Below, piece by piece: positions 7,038 through 14,822 of a DNA stretch of 64,000 nt. Position 1 is the first letter of the stretch. Each line of letters begins with the position of its first letter. The DNA comes from a virus. Made by a program: the position numbers and the translations under genes. The notes under the pieces are model-generated. The model was not told the origin of the DNA. It ran no database searches and saw only the letters and a program-made list of their open reading frames with translations. The stretch spans positions 1-64,000 of the IMG/VR virus record IMGVR_UViG_3300046616_000314. The stretch is one strand, 5' to 3'.

Positions 7038-7054
7038 TTATCAAAATACGTCAA
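7028..7054 (-). promoter_or_regulatory. Leftward promoter for the 6775 gene
   Basis: On the minus strand TTGACG (7054-7049), 15-base spacer, TATACT (7033-7028). It overlaps the rightward promoter face to face. Confidence 0.45.
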
Positions 7055-7062
7055 GGTTTTCG

Positions 7063-7473
7063 ATGCGCAAGATTGAAAAGATAACATACTTGGATACTTG
7101 GATTGGTACTTGCCATTACTTGTCCAAGTGGTGTCGCAGTTCAGCCAATTCGACAACCGATGCTAAATCGTCGTATTTTACCGCGAATACCCTCGATACT
7201 ATGTTCGTCTCGCTTCTGCCCTACCCCAAACCTGCATTGTTCATGGTCGTAGAATATATTGACCTTGAGAACATGCAAGGGGGCTCCGATGCATACGAAC
7301 TCAATATCGCACAAGACCAAGAGACCGTGGCACGAGTTGAACGCCTCGGGCATCGTATGAGCTATATGGTCTCGGATGGCATGTCAGGCAAGCGTTTCTT
7401 TCTTGCGGCGTTTCAATTTCACCCTGGCGAACTAGACGAATTTGAAATGGGATTTAGAATATTATGGAAGTAG
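7063..7473 (+). CDS. Distant KW-tail-like protein, 136 aa
   Basis: MRKIEKITYLDTWIGTCHYL start, with HYLSKWCRSSANS recalling the W-C motif, and end LDEFEMGFRILWK, which keeps F, R and W at the tail spacing. The next gene again starts inside the terminal K codons, which supports membership. ATG 7063 is the only good start after the promoter. Confidence 0.65.
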   Translation: MRKIEKITYLDTWIGTCHYLSKWCRSSANSTTDAKSSYFTANTLDTMFVSLLPYPKPALFMVVEYIDLENMQGGSDAYELNIAQDQETVARVERLGHRMSYMVSDGMSGKRFFLAAFQFHPGELDEFEMGFRILWK

Positions 7474-7856
7474 TCGTTGATCATTGGTGGAACTATCTTG
7501 CCAAGACGCAAGAGGTAACACAGAAATTTTATAATAAGCATTCCAAAGAATCTAGGATGGCGGATGACTATCGTTCAGTTCACACACTGAACAACAAGTT
7601 GCTGCTTCGCAAAAACGACAAAGGTGAGAACTATTCTCTCGCTGAACCGCTGTATGCAATCGAGTATCAACAAGGCACTCCCTTTGCGCATTTCGATGTA
7701 GCAACGGCAAATGCTCTAGTGGAACGTTTTGGAAGGCTCGGGATCAAGTCTTATCCGATCCACGTGGCAAACTATCGGTTGGTCATCGGAACCCGCCAAT
7801 CTGTAGACCTTTCCGAACTTTCTGTTATTGCGCATTTGGCGTTCAAAAATCAGTAG
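7464..7856 (+). CDS. Protein of unknown function, 130 aa, coupled to the 7063 gene
   Basis: Starts within the last codons of the 7063 gene with a 10-base overlap, the same geometry as in the KW-tail arrays. Its own end (LSVIAHLAFKNQ) keeps only a trace of the tail. SLAEPLYAIEYQQGTPFAHF and ANALVERFGRLGIKSYP resemble segments of the 7063 protein (MVVEYIDLENMQGG, VARVERLGHRMSYM), so the two are tandem paralogues. Confidence 0.65.
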   Translation: MEVVVDHWWNYLAKTQEVTQKFYNKHSKESRMADDYRSVHTLNNKLLLRKNDKGENYSLAEPLYAIEYQQGTPFAHFDVATANALVERFGRLGIKSYPIHVANYRLVIGTRQSVDLSELSVIAHLAFKNQ

Positions 7857-7863
7857 AAAGTTC

Positions 7864-7894
7864 TTGCAAGATAAATAAAAGTAGGATATAAATA
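7864..7894 (+). promoter_or_regulatory. Promoter region of tRNA-Ala/tRNA-Val
   Basis: TTGCAA (7864-7869), 17 bases, TATAAA (7887-7892). The latter is also a perfect late box TATAAATA (7887-7894), so this unit may be read by both early and late machinery. Confidence 0.5.
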
Positions 7895-7935
7895 AAAAAT
7901 ACCAACGTTGCTTAGTAATGAGCAACACCCTCGGA

Positions 7936-8011
<76 letters not shown>

Positions 8012-8035
8012 AACCTCTTCCATTTTTCGAAATGG

Positions 8036-8110
8036 GCGTCCATAGCTCAGCGGGAGAGCATCACATTGACATTGTGAGGGTCGCAAGTTCAATCCTTGCT
8101 GGACGCACCA
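8036..8110 (+). tRNA. tRNA-Val (GAC)
   Basis: Acceptor GCGTCCA/TGGACGC, anticodon stem TCACA/TGTGA with loop TTGACAT (GAC), T-arm GCAAG-TTCAATC-CTTGC, and CCA. With the TAC gene at 4034, the phage covers valine codons with two isoacceptors. Confidence 0.95.
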
Positions 8111-8135
8111 AACCTTTATTTTATCGAGAATTTAA

Positions 8136-8564
8136 TTGACTTATCAAACACCCCCTACCATTGCGGTAGTAACCGCTGACTCGACTAACGAACCGACTAT
8201 TCTACCCATGTGGTCGGACCAAATTAATATCAATACTCCTACCACCGGGAGCCCTGACCCGGATAACATTCCGACGTATGCCGTTTTCCTTGGAAACGGC
8301 AAATTTGTCGGTGAACAGAAGATTATTCATTGGGTCAATCCAAACGGTTTCTCTTATGAGACCACTGTTACTCAAAAACTGCGCGTTATTGCCACTTGTA
8401 TGACTCATGCTGGTAATGGTGGCGTTGGCTTTGCGCTTTATGGTGATCGCCGTGGTGGATATGCGTTCATGACTTGGATCGGTGATCGTTGGCTGGTTAC
8501 TTCGTATTCTGGCTACACCGACAGCGGCAACACGAATAGATTCTTCGCTGGCGTCGGAATTTAA
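8136..8564 (+). CDS. Putative virion or fibre-associated protein, 142 aa
   Basis: Opens at TTG 8136 (no ATG before codon 25). The sequence is rich in T, N, G and aromatic residues, with GNGGVGFALYGDRRGGYAFM and GYTDSGNTNRFF, and probably all beta. This composition is typical of phage surface or fibre domains, but no family is recognised. It follows the tRNA pair directly and could be co-transcribed from the late box at 7887. Confidence 0.6.
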   Translation: MTYQTPPTIAVVTADSTNEPTILPMWSDQININTPTTGSPDPDNIPTYAVFLGNGKFVGEQKIIHWVNPNGFSYETTVTQKLRVIATCMTHAGNGGVGFALYGDRRGGYAFMTWIGDRWLVTSYSGYTDSGNTNRFFAGVGI

Positions 8565-8671
8565 CTAACTAATGGCGCGGGGGTCTCTCGGCTTCCACGC
8601 CATACTAAAATCCGTTGAAACTTCGTAAATAATTTGGTATGATGAGCCATTAACGAAATATGGTTATTTTC

Positions 8672-8908
8672 ATGTCCAAACATTTGCGTAACGTAAAGGC
8701 ACTTTTGCTCCAAGAGGCTACGGCTGTCGGAGCGAAGGTCGATTTCGGTTTGAAGTCGAAGCATCACTTTTACGAAGTCACCTACAACGGCGACAGCCGT
8801 CGTCGTCCATTCACGATCAATGACACCAACGGCGCCCATGGGCAACTGAAGCAGATTTATCGTGAATTTCACCGCGCTATCAAAGAACTATCAAGCCCCG
8901 GAGGATAA
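8672..8908 (+). CDS. Small basic protein, HicA/dsRBD-like pattern, 78 aa
   Basis: MSKHLRNVKALLLQEA, then GLKSKHHFYEVTYNGD, RRRPFTINDT and HGQLKQIYREFHRAIKEL. The order 'basic K-H-H-x-x-Y, strand, loop, helix of R/K' recalls HicA-type mRNA interferases, whose active site is a histidine in that strand. The resemblance is weak and an RNA-binding role is only inferred. Confidence 0.6.
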   Translation: MSKHLRNVKALLLQEATAVGAKVDFGLKSKHHFYEVTYNGDSRRRPFTINDTNGAHGQLKQIYREFHRAIKELSSPGG

Positions 8909-8956
8909 CCAAATGACCCCGCTAAACGCAAGAAACTGAGTAAGAAATTTCTAAAG

Positions 8957-9274
8957 ATGGTTGCCGTGTACCGAATATTCACTCGGGATACGGAGCACGA
9001 ATTAGATTTTAGCGAAGACATGCTGTACGAAATGTACAACGCAGAGTCTTCGGGTGGTACTTGCTCCCACCAGAACGGCTACTACCACGGCAAAAAATGG
9101 ATGGATGTCGCTGTCAAAATGTGGCGCGAAGACCTATCCAAGGGCAACCTGTTCCTCATCGAACTGTACGATGATCCGGTGTTCCCCGATTGGTGGTTAG
9201 ATAAGTTATTTGGAAAGAAGCCGGTGTGGTCAATCCCACAACCGGATCGTGCTGGCGAAAGCGAACCTGAATAG
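8957..9274 (+). CDS. Acidic protein of unknown function, 105 aa
   Basis: MVAVYRIFTRDTEHELDFSE, then SHQNGYYHGKKWMDVAVKMW and FLIELYDDPVFPDWWLDKLF. It is tryptophan- and acid-rich, with a proline/acid C-terminus. It converges with the 9230 gene and the two coding ends overlap by 45 bases. Confidence 0.65.
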   Translation: MVAVYRIFTRDTEHELDFSEDMLYEMYNAESSGGTCSHQNGYYHGKKWMDVAVKMWREDLSKGNLFLIELYDDPVFPDWWLDKLFGKKPVWSIPQPDRAGESEPE

Positions 9275-9463
9275 GATCACGTCGTCAAAATTTTCAAAAA
9301 TTAAATCGCTGTAGCCGTTGCGTAAGGCGTCACTCAGTTCGTGTCGTTCAAGCCAGTTGACTACGGGTCTATACAAATGAAGACCGACCACGAAAAGTGG
9401 ATCGGTCTTCATGCTAGGCTCATAAAGCCAAATACTATCCCATCTTCCGATTACGGATTCCAT
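9230..9463 (-). CDS. KW-tail family protein, drifted tail, 77 aa
   Basis: VVNWLERHELSDALRNGYSD followed by LIFENFDDVILFRFAFAS. F-E-x-x-D-D-x-x-x-F-R-F keeps the spacing, but K-W has become A-F with a seven-residue extension. Single gene on the minus strand. Confidence 0.65.
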   Translation of the reverse strand: MESVIGRWDSIWLYEPSMKTDPLFVVGLHLYRPVVNWLERHELSDALRNGYSDLIFENFDDVILFRFAFASTIRLWD

Positions 9464-9487
9464 GATAGTATTTAGAAAAACTGTTTG

Positions 9488-10021
9488 TTATTTCAACCGT
9501 TCAACATTCGTGAGTGTGATCGGCTTTTCGAGGATGCGAATCTCGCGTTCTTCCTCGTAGCTCGGGTTCGCATTCATCAGCAGCGTGGCATCCCAGTCGA
9601 TGTCTTCGCTCTTAACCTGCGTTGTCATGCGCCATTTGACATTCCCCTGTCGGAAGTCGCCCCAGTGGGCTTCAGCGGCGTGCTTGTCCCAGGACCAGTA
9701 GATGCCGGGGTGACGCTCATCCGGCTTCCAATCAACAGGCGCCGTGATCACACGATAGAGAGTGATCACACCATCCTTGAACAGATGTTGGAATTTGTAA
9801 TAGGAATTGTGAAGAGTGTCGCGGCACCAATCCAGCACGAATTCCTTGAAATCCGCTTGATCTTCGTCGCTGATATCGTCGTCTTCGTCTCTGTTGTTTT
9901 CGATATTGTAATCGAATTGACAGGTATCGTAGATGCCATCTTCATGAGACAGCCGCTCGGCTAGGTCATCAAAGTCGATTGTGTTGATGCTTCGTTCAAC
10001 GATATTGAGTAAGTCGCGCAT
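9488..10021 (-). CDS. Possible ADP-ribosyltransferase (R-S-E pattern), 177 aa
   Basis: The N-terminal half is acidic (DEDDDISDEDQADFKEFV). The C-terminal half has ITLYR (R90), PGIYWSWDK (S110) and YEEEREI (E158-R-E160). R, S and E-x-E in this order and spacing are the catalytic set of arginine-specific ADP-ribosyltransferases. T4 ModA and ModB, which modify host RNA polymerase and ribosomes, are of similar size. No search backs this, and the STS box is reduced to W-S-W. It lies just downstream of the 10025 gene (3-base gap). Confidence 0.6.
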   Translation of the reverse strand: MRDLLNIVERSINTIDFDDLAERLSHEDGIYDTCQFDYNIENNRDEDDDISDEDQADFKEFVLDWCRDTLHNSYYKFQHLFKDGVITLYRVITAPVDWKPDERHPGIYWSWDKHAAEAHWGDFRQGNVKWRMTTQVKSEDIDWDATLLMNANPSYEEEREIRILEKPITLTNVERLK

Positions 10022-10024
10022 CCA

Positions 10025-10384
10025 TTATTTATTGCGGTTTTCCCACGGCACATAACGGAAGCGGAAATAGACTCGATCATCATGGGTGTTGAAATACACC
10101 CGAAGATCGTTATTCGCGTCGATCTCGTAATCCCAGGTCGTACCCTGGCGATTCATCGCAGCGTCGATTTGATCGAAGATGTACATATAGAATTCGACAA
10201 AACCCGACGTGGATTGTGCGAATTGTCCAGGCAGCGGTATATACTCCATCGACATATCGGGAGCATTGCCTTTGATCTGCGACCTGAAACTAGATGTAGG
10301 AACAACTTTCATGAATGCAGTATAGTCTACAATAATGAAGTTGGCAAGTTCCCATGTACGATTTTTAGAATATTCATATCCCAT
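10025..10384 (-). CDS. KW-tail family protein, drifted tail, 119 aa
   Basis: FYMYIFDQIDAAMNRQG, then LRVYFNTHDDRVYFRFRYV and the extension PWENRNK. F-x-T-x-D-D-x-x-Y-F-R-F-R-Y preserves the tail with R for K and Y for W. Its start lies within the C-terminal extension of the 10327 gene (58-base overlap). Confidence 0.65.
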   Translation of the reverse strand: MGYEYSKNRTWELANFIIVDYTAFMKVVPTSSFRSQIKGNAPDMSMEYIPLPGQFAQSTSGFVEFYMYIFDQIDAAMNRQGTTWDYEIDANNDLRVYFNTHDDRVYFRFRYVPWENRNK

Positions 10385-11010
10385 ACTCTTTTGACTATGT
10401 TCATCTTCAATCGAGTATGAACCATGTCTTCTTCAGAACCCCAAAGAGCAACAATGGTTATGTAGTTGTTGTATCCTGCAACCGAACTATCAAGCTCTTG
10501 AAAGATGACGTGTTTTGGTTTCAGGTTGAGTTTGGTTTTGCCGGGCTGGGTACCGCCGATCAACAACCAATCGGGATTGTTTTTTGTTTTCTTGTTGTGG
10601 ATGGCGCGAAGCGTGTTGGCTTCTACCGTTGATCGTAACTCTGGATACTCGTCTAAGAAACGAACGAAGCCGGTCTTCGGGGGCGTGAGCACGCCCAGGT
10701 CAGTGAGGATGACTTGTTTTTCTCTGAAATGAATTTCGACAGGCGGATAATTCGCGGGGTCGATTTGGCGATTTCGGTTGTACCGATATAGGTGATCGAT
10801 AGCCACGATCTCAGTGGACCACGACACACCCTTGGGTTCAAAGATCGGAACCGTCGCTTGTTGATGCGAAGCGGCTAACGAATACCGTGCGGATGCGGGG
10901 TTCGCGGTAATCCACAGGCTTTCGCGAACTAGAAAATCGTTCGTACCAATTTTGCGTAGAGAATAGCTATTAGAAACAGTTTTAGTTGTCGCCACTTGGA
11001 AGCTCACCAT
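10327..11010 (-). CDS. KW-tail family protein with large N-terminal domain, 227 aa
   Basis: About 180 residues of unknown type (VEIHFREKQVILTDLGVL, WLLIGGTQPGKTKLNLKPKH) precede the tail LWGSEEDMVHTRLKMN, after which a basic 25-residue extension runs into the next gene. The long overlap suggests a lost stop codon after the tail. The P-loop-like GTQPGKTK lacks a fitting context and is probably chance. Confidence 0.65.
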   Translation of the reverse strand: MVSFQVATTKTVSNSYSLRKIGTNDFLVRESLWITANPASARYSLAASHQQATVPIFEPKGVSWSTEIVAIDHLYRYNRNRQIDPANYPPVEIHFREKQVILTDLGVLTPPKTGFVRFLDEYPELRSTVEANTLRAIHNKKTKNNPDWLLIGGTQPGKTKLNLKPKHVIFQELDSSVAGYNNYITIVALWGSEEDMVHTRLKMNIVKRVWDMNILKIVHGNLPTSLL

Positions 11011-11140
11011 ACAATTGCTTATAGTGGTCTACCTGCCTATTGAGGCGATAGACCTTCAAATCAAGACTGATGTTCTGGTAAACGAGCCATAGGACAAAGC
11101 CCACGCCGATCAGCAGAAGAAAAGCATTCTGGAAATTCAT
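10982..11140 (-). CDS. Small single-pass membrane protein, 52 aa
   Basis: MNFQNAFLLLIGVGFVLWLV gives one transmembrane helix at residues 6-22, followed by a charged tail (LKVYRLNRQVDHYKQLYGEL). Its stop lies 29 bases inside the next gene (start 11010), a tight coupling that supports it as real. Inner-membrane location is inferred. Confidence 0.65.
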   Translation of the reverse strand: MNFQNAFLLLIGVGFVLWLVYQNISLDLKVYRLNRQVDHYKQLYGELPSGDN

Positions 11141-11146
11141 TGGACC

Positions 11147-11464
11147 TCACTCGACATGATATTTGCTCCATTTGAGTTTGAACAAAACCACGTCTTCTTC
11201 GGTGCGAAGCTTGATCCAGTGTTTCCACTCGGCTCCCAAGCTTGAAATTGTGGGCGCACGGGAATGTATAGGAACTGGATAATCGTAGTGGGCGATTAGC
11301 CAATCCGAAATGTCCGTGTTGCGGAACATCACGTCATCAGCCCACGGATTTGCTGAATACCATTTCAGCATGTTTCGATCTACTTCAAGCGTATACCAAA
11401 ACAGTTTGCGCAGGGGATGATGCTTGAGCCAGTGGGATATCCGGCGCCAGAAATACATTACCAC
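11147..11464 (-). CDS. KW-tail family protein, 105 aa
   Basis: ISDWLIAHYDYPVPIHSR and tail LRTEEDVVLFKLKWS plus KYHVE. The N-terminus is rich in W, H and R (YFWRRISHWLKHHPLRKLFW). It is joined to the 11458 gene by a 7-base overlap. Confidence 0.76.
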   Translation of the reverse strand: MVMYFWRRISHWLKHHPLRKLFWYTLEVDRNMLKWYSANPWADDVMFRNTDISDWLIAHYDYPVPIHSRAPTISSLGAEWKHWIKLRTEEDVVLFKLKWSKYHVE

Positions 11465-11715
11465 GCTTTCTTCCCCATCGTTGGAATCACGGCGGGGTCA
11501 AGCATTTTCAATTGAAAATATACGCCGTCTTCATCGTTCGGGAAGGTCGCGATGCATTCCTTGCTCTCGTACACGTACGACAACTTCACGTCCCGAAAGC
11601 CATCGGTCAGATTGTCGCGCATCCAATTTTTCAATCGGTAGCTGAAATCCAACACGTATGCTTGGGTATAATTGTCAGGGATGACGCATTTAAAAGCCAT
11701 CCCTGACATTACCAA
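11458..11715 (-). CDS. KW-tail family protein with C-terminal extension, 85 aa
   Basis: LKNWMRDNLTDGFRDVKLSY and tail FPNDEDGVYFQLKML, followed by DPAVIPTMGKKAW. MVMSGMAF gives three possible starts within six codons. Confidence 0.72.
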   Translation of the reverse strand: MVMSGMAFKCVIPDNYTQAYVLDFSYRLKNWMRDNLTDGFRDVKLSYVYESKECIATFPNDEDGVYFQLKMLDPAVIPTMGKKAW

Positions 11716-11726
11716 AATAATTTCGG

Positions 11727-11834
11727 TTAGTCAATCAAACCGGTGGATCGACAGAGAACCCAACCGATGCCGATCCAGAACAAACCAGTGGCTATCACGA
11801 TAGCCAGACGTTCCCACGCAATGCGTAATTTCAT
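11727..11834 (-). CDS. Tiny membrane protein, 35 aa
   Basis: MKLRIAWERLAIVIATGLFW, one transmembrane helix (AIVIATGLFWIGIGWVL) after a positively charged start, so the N-terminus probably stays inside. A strong ribosome-binding site GGGAGGG lies 7-8 bases before the ATG, which is why this very short frame is called. Confidence 0.65.
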   Translation of the reverse strand: MKLRIAWERLAIVIATGLFWIGIGWVLCRSTGLID

Positions 11835-11927
11835 AGCGTTACCCTCCCTCGGGTGTTTATATTTTTCTCATTGTAACGCTTTTTTAACAGTCATGCTAGA
11901 TTTATTTTCGTTTTAATTTCGTGTGCC

Positions 11928-12470
11928 ATGTGGTATGGAACCACCATGCAATCGTATCAGCAGAATACCCAAACCTTCGTTATTGGTCCGAACCCTCGAC
12001 GCTTGCGCGGTCGCTATGATCAATATCAGTATTGGCTTGATTTCATGCTGGGATTCACGTTTGAGCCGATTGTTAGCCCAATATCGCGTGATCCTAAGCC
12101 TGATTATTGGTATGCGAGAGAAGTCAGAGACCGGCGGGTATGTCGGCATGTTGCTATTGATTCAGAGTTTCGGGCACTCGAATACATCGATAAGGATAGC
12201 CCAGAGCAATACCAGCTTCCGTTCGCAGAAATTAAACGTATAACGGAATCGAAGGTAGATTTTTATCTCGAAAATGAGTGGCCCACTTTCGAACGAGACG
12301 AAGCCGGGTGCATCTACGAGATAAAGGTCAACCGGACTTTGAAGCAATCCAAGGTTTCGGCGATGCTACATCGCATGTGTCGCGGTCGTTTCTATTATAA
12401 TTCCAACACGCGCTATGTGGTTCTGCAATTCGCGGAAGATGCCGTGATGGTCAAGCTGGCTTTGAAATAA
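11928..12470 (+). CDS. KW-tail-like protein with large N-terminal part, 180 aa
   Basis: Ends YVVLQFAEDAVMVKLALK, the tail with the aromatic positions replaced. Before it lie tyrosine- and arginine-rich stretches (RRLRGRYDQYQYWLDFML). ATG 11928 and 11946 are both possible. It converges with the 12451 gene with 20 bases shared. Confidence 0.65.
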   Translation: MWYGTTMQSYQQNTQTFVIGPNPRRLRGRYDQYQYWLDFMLGFTFEPIVSPISRDPKPDYWYAREVRDRRVCRHVAIDSEFRALEYIDKDSPEQYQLPFAEIKRITESKVDFYLENEWPTFERDEAGCIYEIKVNRTLKQSKVSAMLHRMCRGRFYYNSNTRYVVLQFAEDAVMVKLALK

Positions 12471-12912
12471 GCATCGCCACACAATTCCACTTGAGCTTAA
12501 ACAGAGTGGCATCTTCTTCATTCATAAAATAAAAGAAGATGTCACCTTCTCCATATCGAGCCGGATTGTCGCGGGTGGGAAGTGCGAACGACCATTCGCC
12601 AGACGTGTGCTTATCGATCCACGTCAAAACGTCGTTTGAGTTGTCGGGTTCTTCTAGCCGATACAGGAATTTGGAATAGTTGTGGTGTTTCCCAAATATT
12701 CTATAGCGCGAGAACCGTCCTGCGCCCGTTAGGCGCACTCGCTTGGGAATCATTTTAGTCGCAGGGATTACGATGATTTCTTCGCGCGTAAACGACGGAG
12801 AAACAATGTCGCTGTTGCGATCAAGCAAATAGTACGGGTTGTTGGCGGACGCTATGTCCTCAACAATTCGTGCGCCTAGGATATGATGATATGGCGGCAC
12901 GTCTAACCCCAC
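12451..12912 (-). CDS. KW-tail family protein, 153 aa
   Basis: VLTWIDKHTSGEWSFALPTR and tail FFYFMNEEDATLFKLKWN, then an 11-residue extension (CVAMLISKPA). The long variable N-terminus ends SFTREEIIVIPATKMIPKRV. Its start overlaps the upstream gene's tail by 10 bases, the standard junction. Confidence 0.76.
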   Translation of the reverse strand: MGLDVPPYHHILGARIVEDIASANNPYYLLDRNSDIVSPSFTREEIIVIPATKMIPKRVRLTGAGRFSRYRIFGKHHNYSKFLYRLEEPDNSNDVLTWIDKHTSGEWSFALPTRDNPARYGEGDIFFYFMNEEDATLFKLKWNCVAMLISKPA

Positions 12913-13304
12913 TTCAACTGCATCATTGCTGCGTCTTCTTCGTTTTGGAAGACGTAGACGGGATTGGAATAAATTTGTGGACCATGAACGGAGGCGGGCA
13001 CAACCACCCGCCCCGTCCAGGGCATTTCGATTTTAACATACCGCCAGAAGGCGTGTAGAGCCTCTTCAGGTAGGTCTTCTATCTTGGGGCTAACTCGGTA
13101 CAGACCCTTCAACAAAACCCCCTTGTGGTCTCTAACAGAGGGTAAGTCTTTGGTCTGTAGATAGTTACGCCGCTTGGCTTCTTTACACTCAGCCTCATTG
13201 GCTTGGTACCAAAAATAGTACAAGTGTTCTACGCGGCGATAGCCGTAGGAAGCCGGGTTATAGTACGAAGTCACACGACGCCGCGTGTGCCCCAGTCTAG
13301 CCAT
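12903..13304 (-). CDS. KW-tail family protein, 133 aa
   Basis: MARLGHTRRRVTSYYNPASY start at 13304, overlapping the stop of the HD hydrolase gene by eight bases (ATGGCTAG). Basic N-terminal half, ALHAFWRYVKIEMPW in the middle, and tail VYVFQNEEDAAMMQLKWG. The coupling places it in the operon of the alarmone-hydrolase-like gene. Confidence 0.72.
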   Translation of the reverse strand: MARLGHTRRRVTSYYNPASYGYRRVEHLYYFWYQANEAECKEAKRRNYLQTKDLPSVRDHKGVLLKGLYRVSPKIEDLPEEALHAFWRYVKIEMPWTGRVVVPASVHGPQIYSNPVYVFQNEEDAAMMQLKWG

Positions 13305-13887
13305 GACGGTGACGGGGATCGGCGTAGAAGGCGGCAATCAGAGCCATGACTTCGGCGTGCGACTCGGGATCGGAATCCAGCATGTTGCCGCCGTCATACA
13401 GTTCCGCCTTTTCGCGAACCCACTTCTTCGCGAACCCGAAGTCCTTAGCCACGATGGACGGGAAGTTGTCAGTAACGTCCGCGTTTTTGACGGACTTCAC
13501 TTTCCAGCATTGCGCGATGGTATGCAGGCGGTCCAATTCCTTCCGTTCACGGCGGTTGCCGTCTTCCGGCTTGGACACGTCGGTCAGACCATCGGTCAGG
13601 CGGGCGACTTCATCGCCGAATTCTTCGCGGATGATCGACAGGGCGACCAGCGTGTCTTCTACAACATCGTGCAGATATGCAGCGGCGACCATTTCCCAGG
13701 TCGCGCCGGGCATCCGGCGAACACGTTCTGCAACGGCGTGCGGATGGACGATATATTCGGAGCCGTCATACTTGCGGACAACGCCATGGGCAGCATAAGC
13801 CGCCCGCGAAAAGACCCGTGCCTTTTCGATCATTGCTTCTTCGCTCGGAGCGAAGACCTTACGTTCTTGTGTGCTTACATTTTTCAT
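13297..13887 (-). CDS. HD-domain alarmone hydrolase-like protein (SpoT/MESH1 type)
   Basis: 196 aa, the size of small alarmone hydrolases. The motif series of the RelA/SpoT hydrolase domain is present: H34 in AAHGVVRKYDG, H48 in YIVHPHAVA, H73-D74 and E77-D78 in YLHDVVEDT, FGDEVARLTDGLTDVS at 90-105, and KNADVTDN (D137) for the late metal ligand. These enzymes remove the 3'-pyrophosphate of (p)ppGpp with Mn2+. No synthetase or regulatory domain follows. A phage could use it to keep the stringent response low; that role is inferred. TTGACA (minus strand, 13922-13917) precedes the gene with a weak -10. Confidence 0.85.
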   Translation of the reverse strand: MKNVSTQERKVFAPSEEAMIEKARVFSRAAYAAHGVVRKYDGSEYIVHPHAVAERVRRMPGATWEMVAAAYLHDVVEDTLVALSIIREEFGDEVARLTDGLTDVSKPEDGNRRERKELDRLHTIAQCWKVKSVKNADVTDNFPSIVAKDFGFAKKWVREKAELYDGGNMLDSDPESHAEVMALIAAFYADPRHRHG

Positions 13888-13925
13888 AGTGGAATTCTAA
13901 TACCAAATACGGAATTTGTCAAGTA

Positions 13926-14198
13926 TTAGAATAGCCACCATTTCTTCTTTTTCTTGCCAGTAAAGATCGCATCAAGGTCTTCACTAGCCTTGCGAACGGC
14001 ATCCGTGCGGGCGGTTTCCGCCTTACGCTTATTGTCGCGCGCCCAATATAGAGCAACGTTGACTTTGCGCAAAGCTTCAGCAGGGGTCTTACCCTCTCGG
14101 TTCATTTCTGGATAACCGATCACGTAAGCCGTATAGACTTCATCGTCACCTTGTTGGATAACGATGTCGCCGTATTTGTTGTCGCGCATCGGCTTCAT
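13926..14198 (-). CDS. Small protein, weak HicB-like pattern, 90 aa
   Basis: DEVYTAYVIGYPEMNREGKT followed by PAEALRKVNVALYWAR resembles the 'strand, P-x-x-x-G-x-T-x-x-E-A, helix' pattern of HicB-type antitoxins. The C-terminus is basic and ends KKKKKWWLF. There is no adjacent HicA-like gene, so a toxin-antitoxin role is doubtful. It overlaps the 14195 gene by four bases. Confidence 0.6.
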   Translation of the reverse strand: MKPMRDNKYGDIVIQQGDDEVYTAYVIGYPEMNREGKTPAEALRKVNVALYWARDNKRKAETARTDAVRKASEDLDAIFTGKKKKKWWLF

Positions 14199-14764
14199 GC
14201 GACCGCACTCTTGCGGATGGCTTCGATCAGCTTGGCGCCCAGGATGTTATTGGGCTCGGGATCGCCGTCCGTGAACACCACCATGTTCGAACGCGATTCA
14301 CGTTCCTCGCGCATGTCTTCGAAGAACATGCGTTCGACGGCATCATCGTCCCGCCGGGCTTGGTCGTCATCATCGTCGTCGTAGCGGAAAGCATGAGGCT
14401 CGTCATATTCAAAAAGGAAATCGAGCGGATCGCGAGCGAAAGGGATGGTCTTCGCCACTTCCAGATAGGCTTCGGCGTGAGCACGCACGGTGAACAGGAA
14501 ATGGTTGTTGTAGTTGTTCAGACCGCCGATGTTGCAGTCACGAAGGCTGAAGTCGGAAGCTTCCCTGCCGTTTTCCAGCATGTGATAGCAGAAATACGAC
14601 GTGCCCGCTCGGTTGAAAACAACCTTGGATCGGGGACCGACCATGTATTCCTGCATGTAGGACTGTTCGCCCAGACCCAGAACTTCCCAGACGATGTTGC
14701 CCGGTTGCAGAAGAACGCTTTCGAATTCTTGCTGGGTCTGAAGGGCACCTTGGGGATACGGCAT
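14195..14764 (-). CDS. Protein of unknown function, 189 aa
   Basis: Start MPYPQGALQTQQEF at 14764 with GGAG seven bases before it. It has a central run of aspartates (YDDDDDDQARRDDD, about residue 130) and NMVVFTDGDPEPNNILG near the end. No known domain is seen. First gene after the promoter at 14795. Confidence 0.7.
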   Translation of the reverse strand: MPYPQGALQTQQEFESVLLQPGNIVWEVLGLGEQSYMQEYMVGPRSKVVFNRAGTSYFCYHMLENGREASDFSLRDCNIGGLNNYNNHFLFTVRAHAEAYLEVAKTIPFARDPLDFLFEYDEPHAFRYDDDDDDQARRDDDAVERMFFEDMREERESRSNMVVFTDGDPEPNNILGAKLIEAIRKSAVA

Positions 14765-14794
14765 GAACAATCTCCAAAAAGAATTATATGGAGT

Positions 14795-14822
14795 AATCTA
14801 GCCGAAGAAACACTTTTGTCAA
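14795..14822 (-). promoter_or_regulatory. Leftward promoter for the 14195-13926 genes
   Basis: Minus strand TTGACA (14822-14817), 16-base spacer, TAGATT (14800-14795). The -35 box contains the stop codon of the upstream small gene at 14819. Confidence 0.6.

Noticed and set aside
10327-11010. P-loop-like GTQPGKTK in the 227-residue protein
   Set aside because: It is not preceded by a hydrophobic strand and no Walker B motif follows.
13285-13929. Long rightward frames over the alarmone-hydrolase gene, and similar ones at 14360, 15071, 34774, 35900 and 39672
   Set aside because: They are antisense shadows of well-supported genes; the high-GC third positions of the real genes keep them open.
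8672-14198. HicA-like (8672) and HicB-like (13926) proteins as a toxin-antitoxin pair
   Set aside because: They are 5 kb apart on opposite strands and each resemblance is weak.
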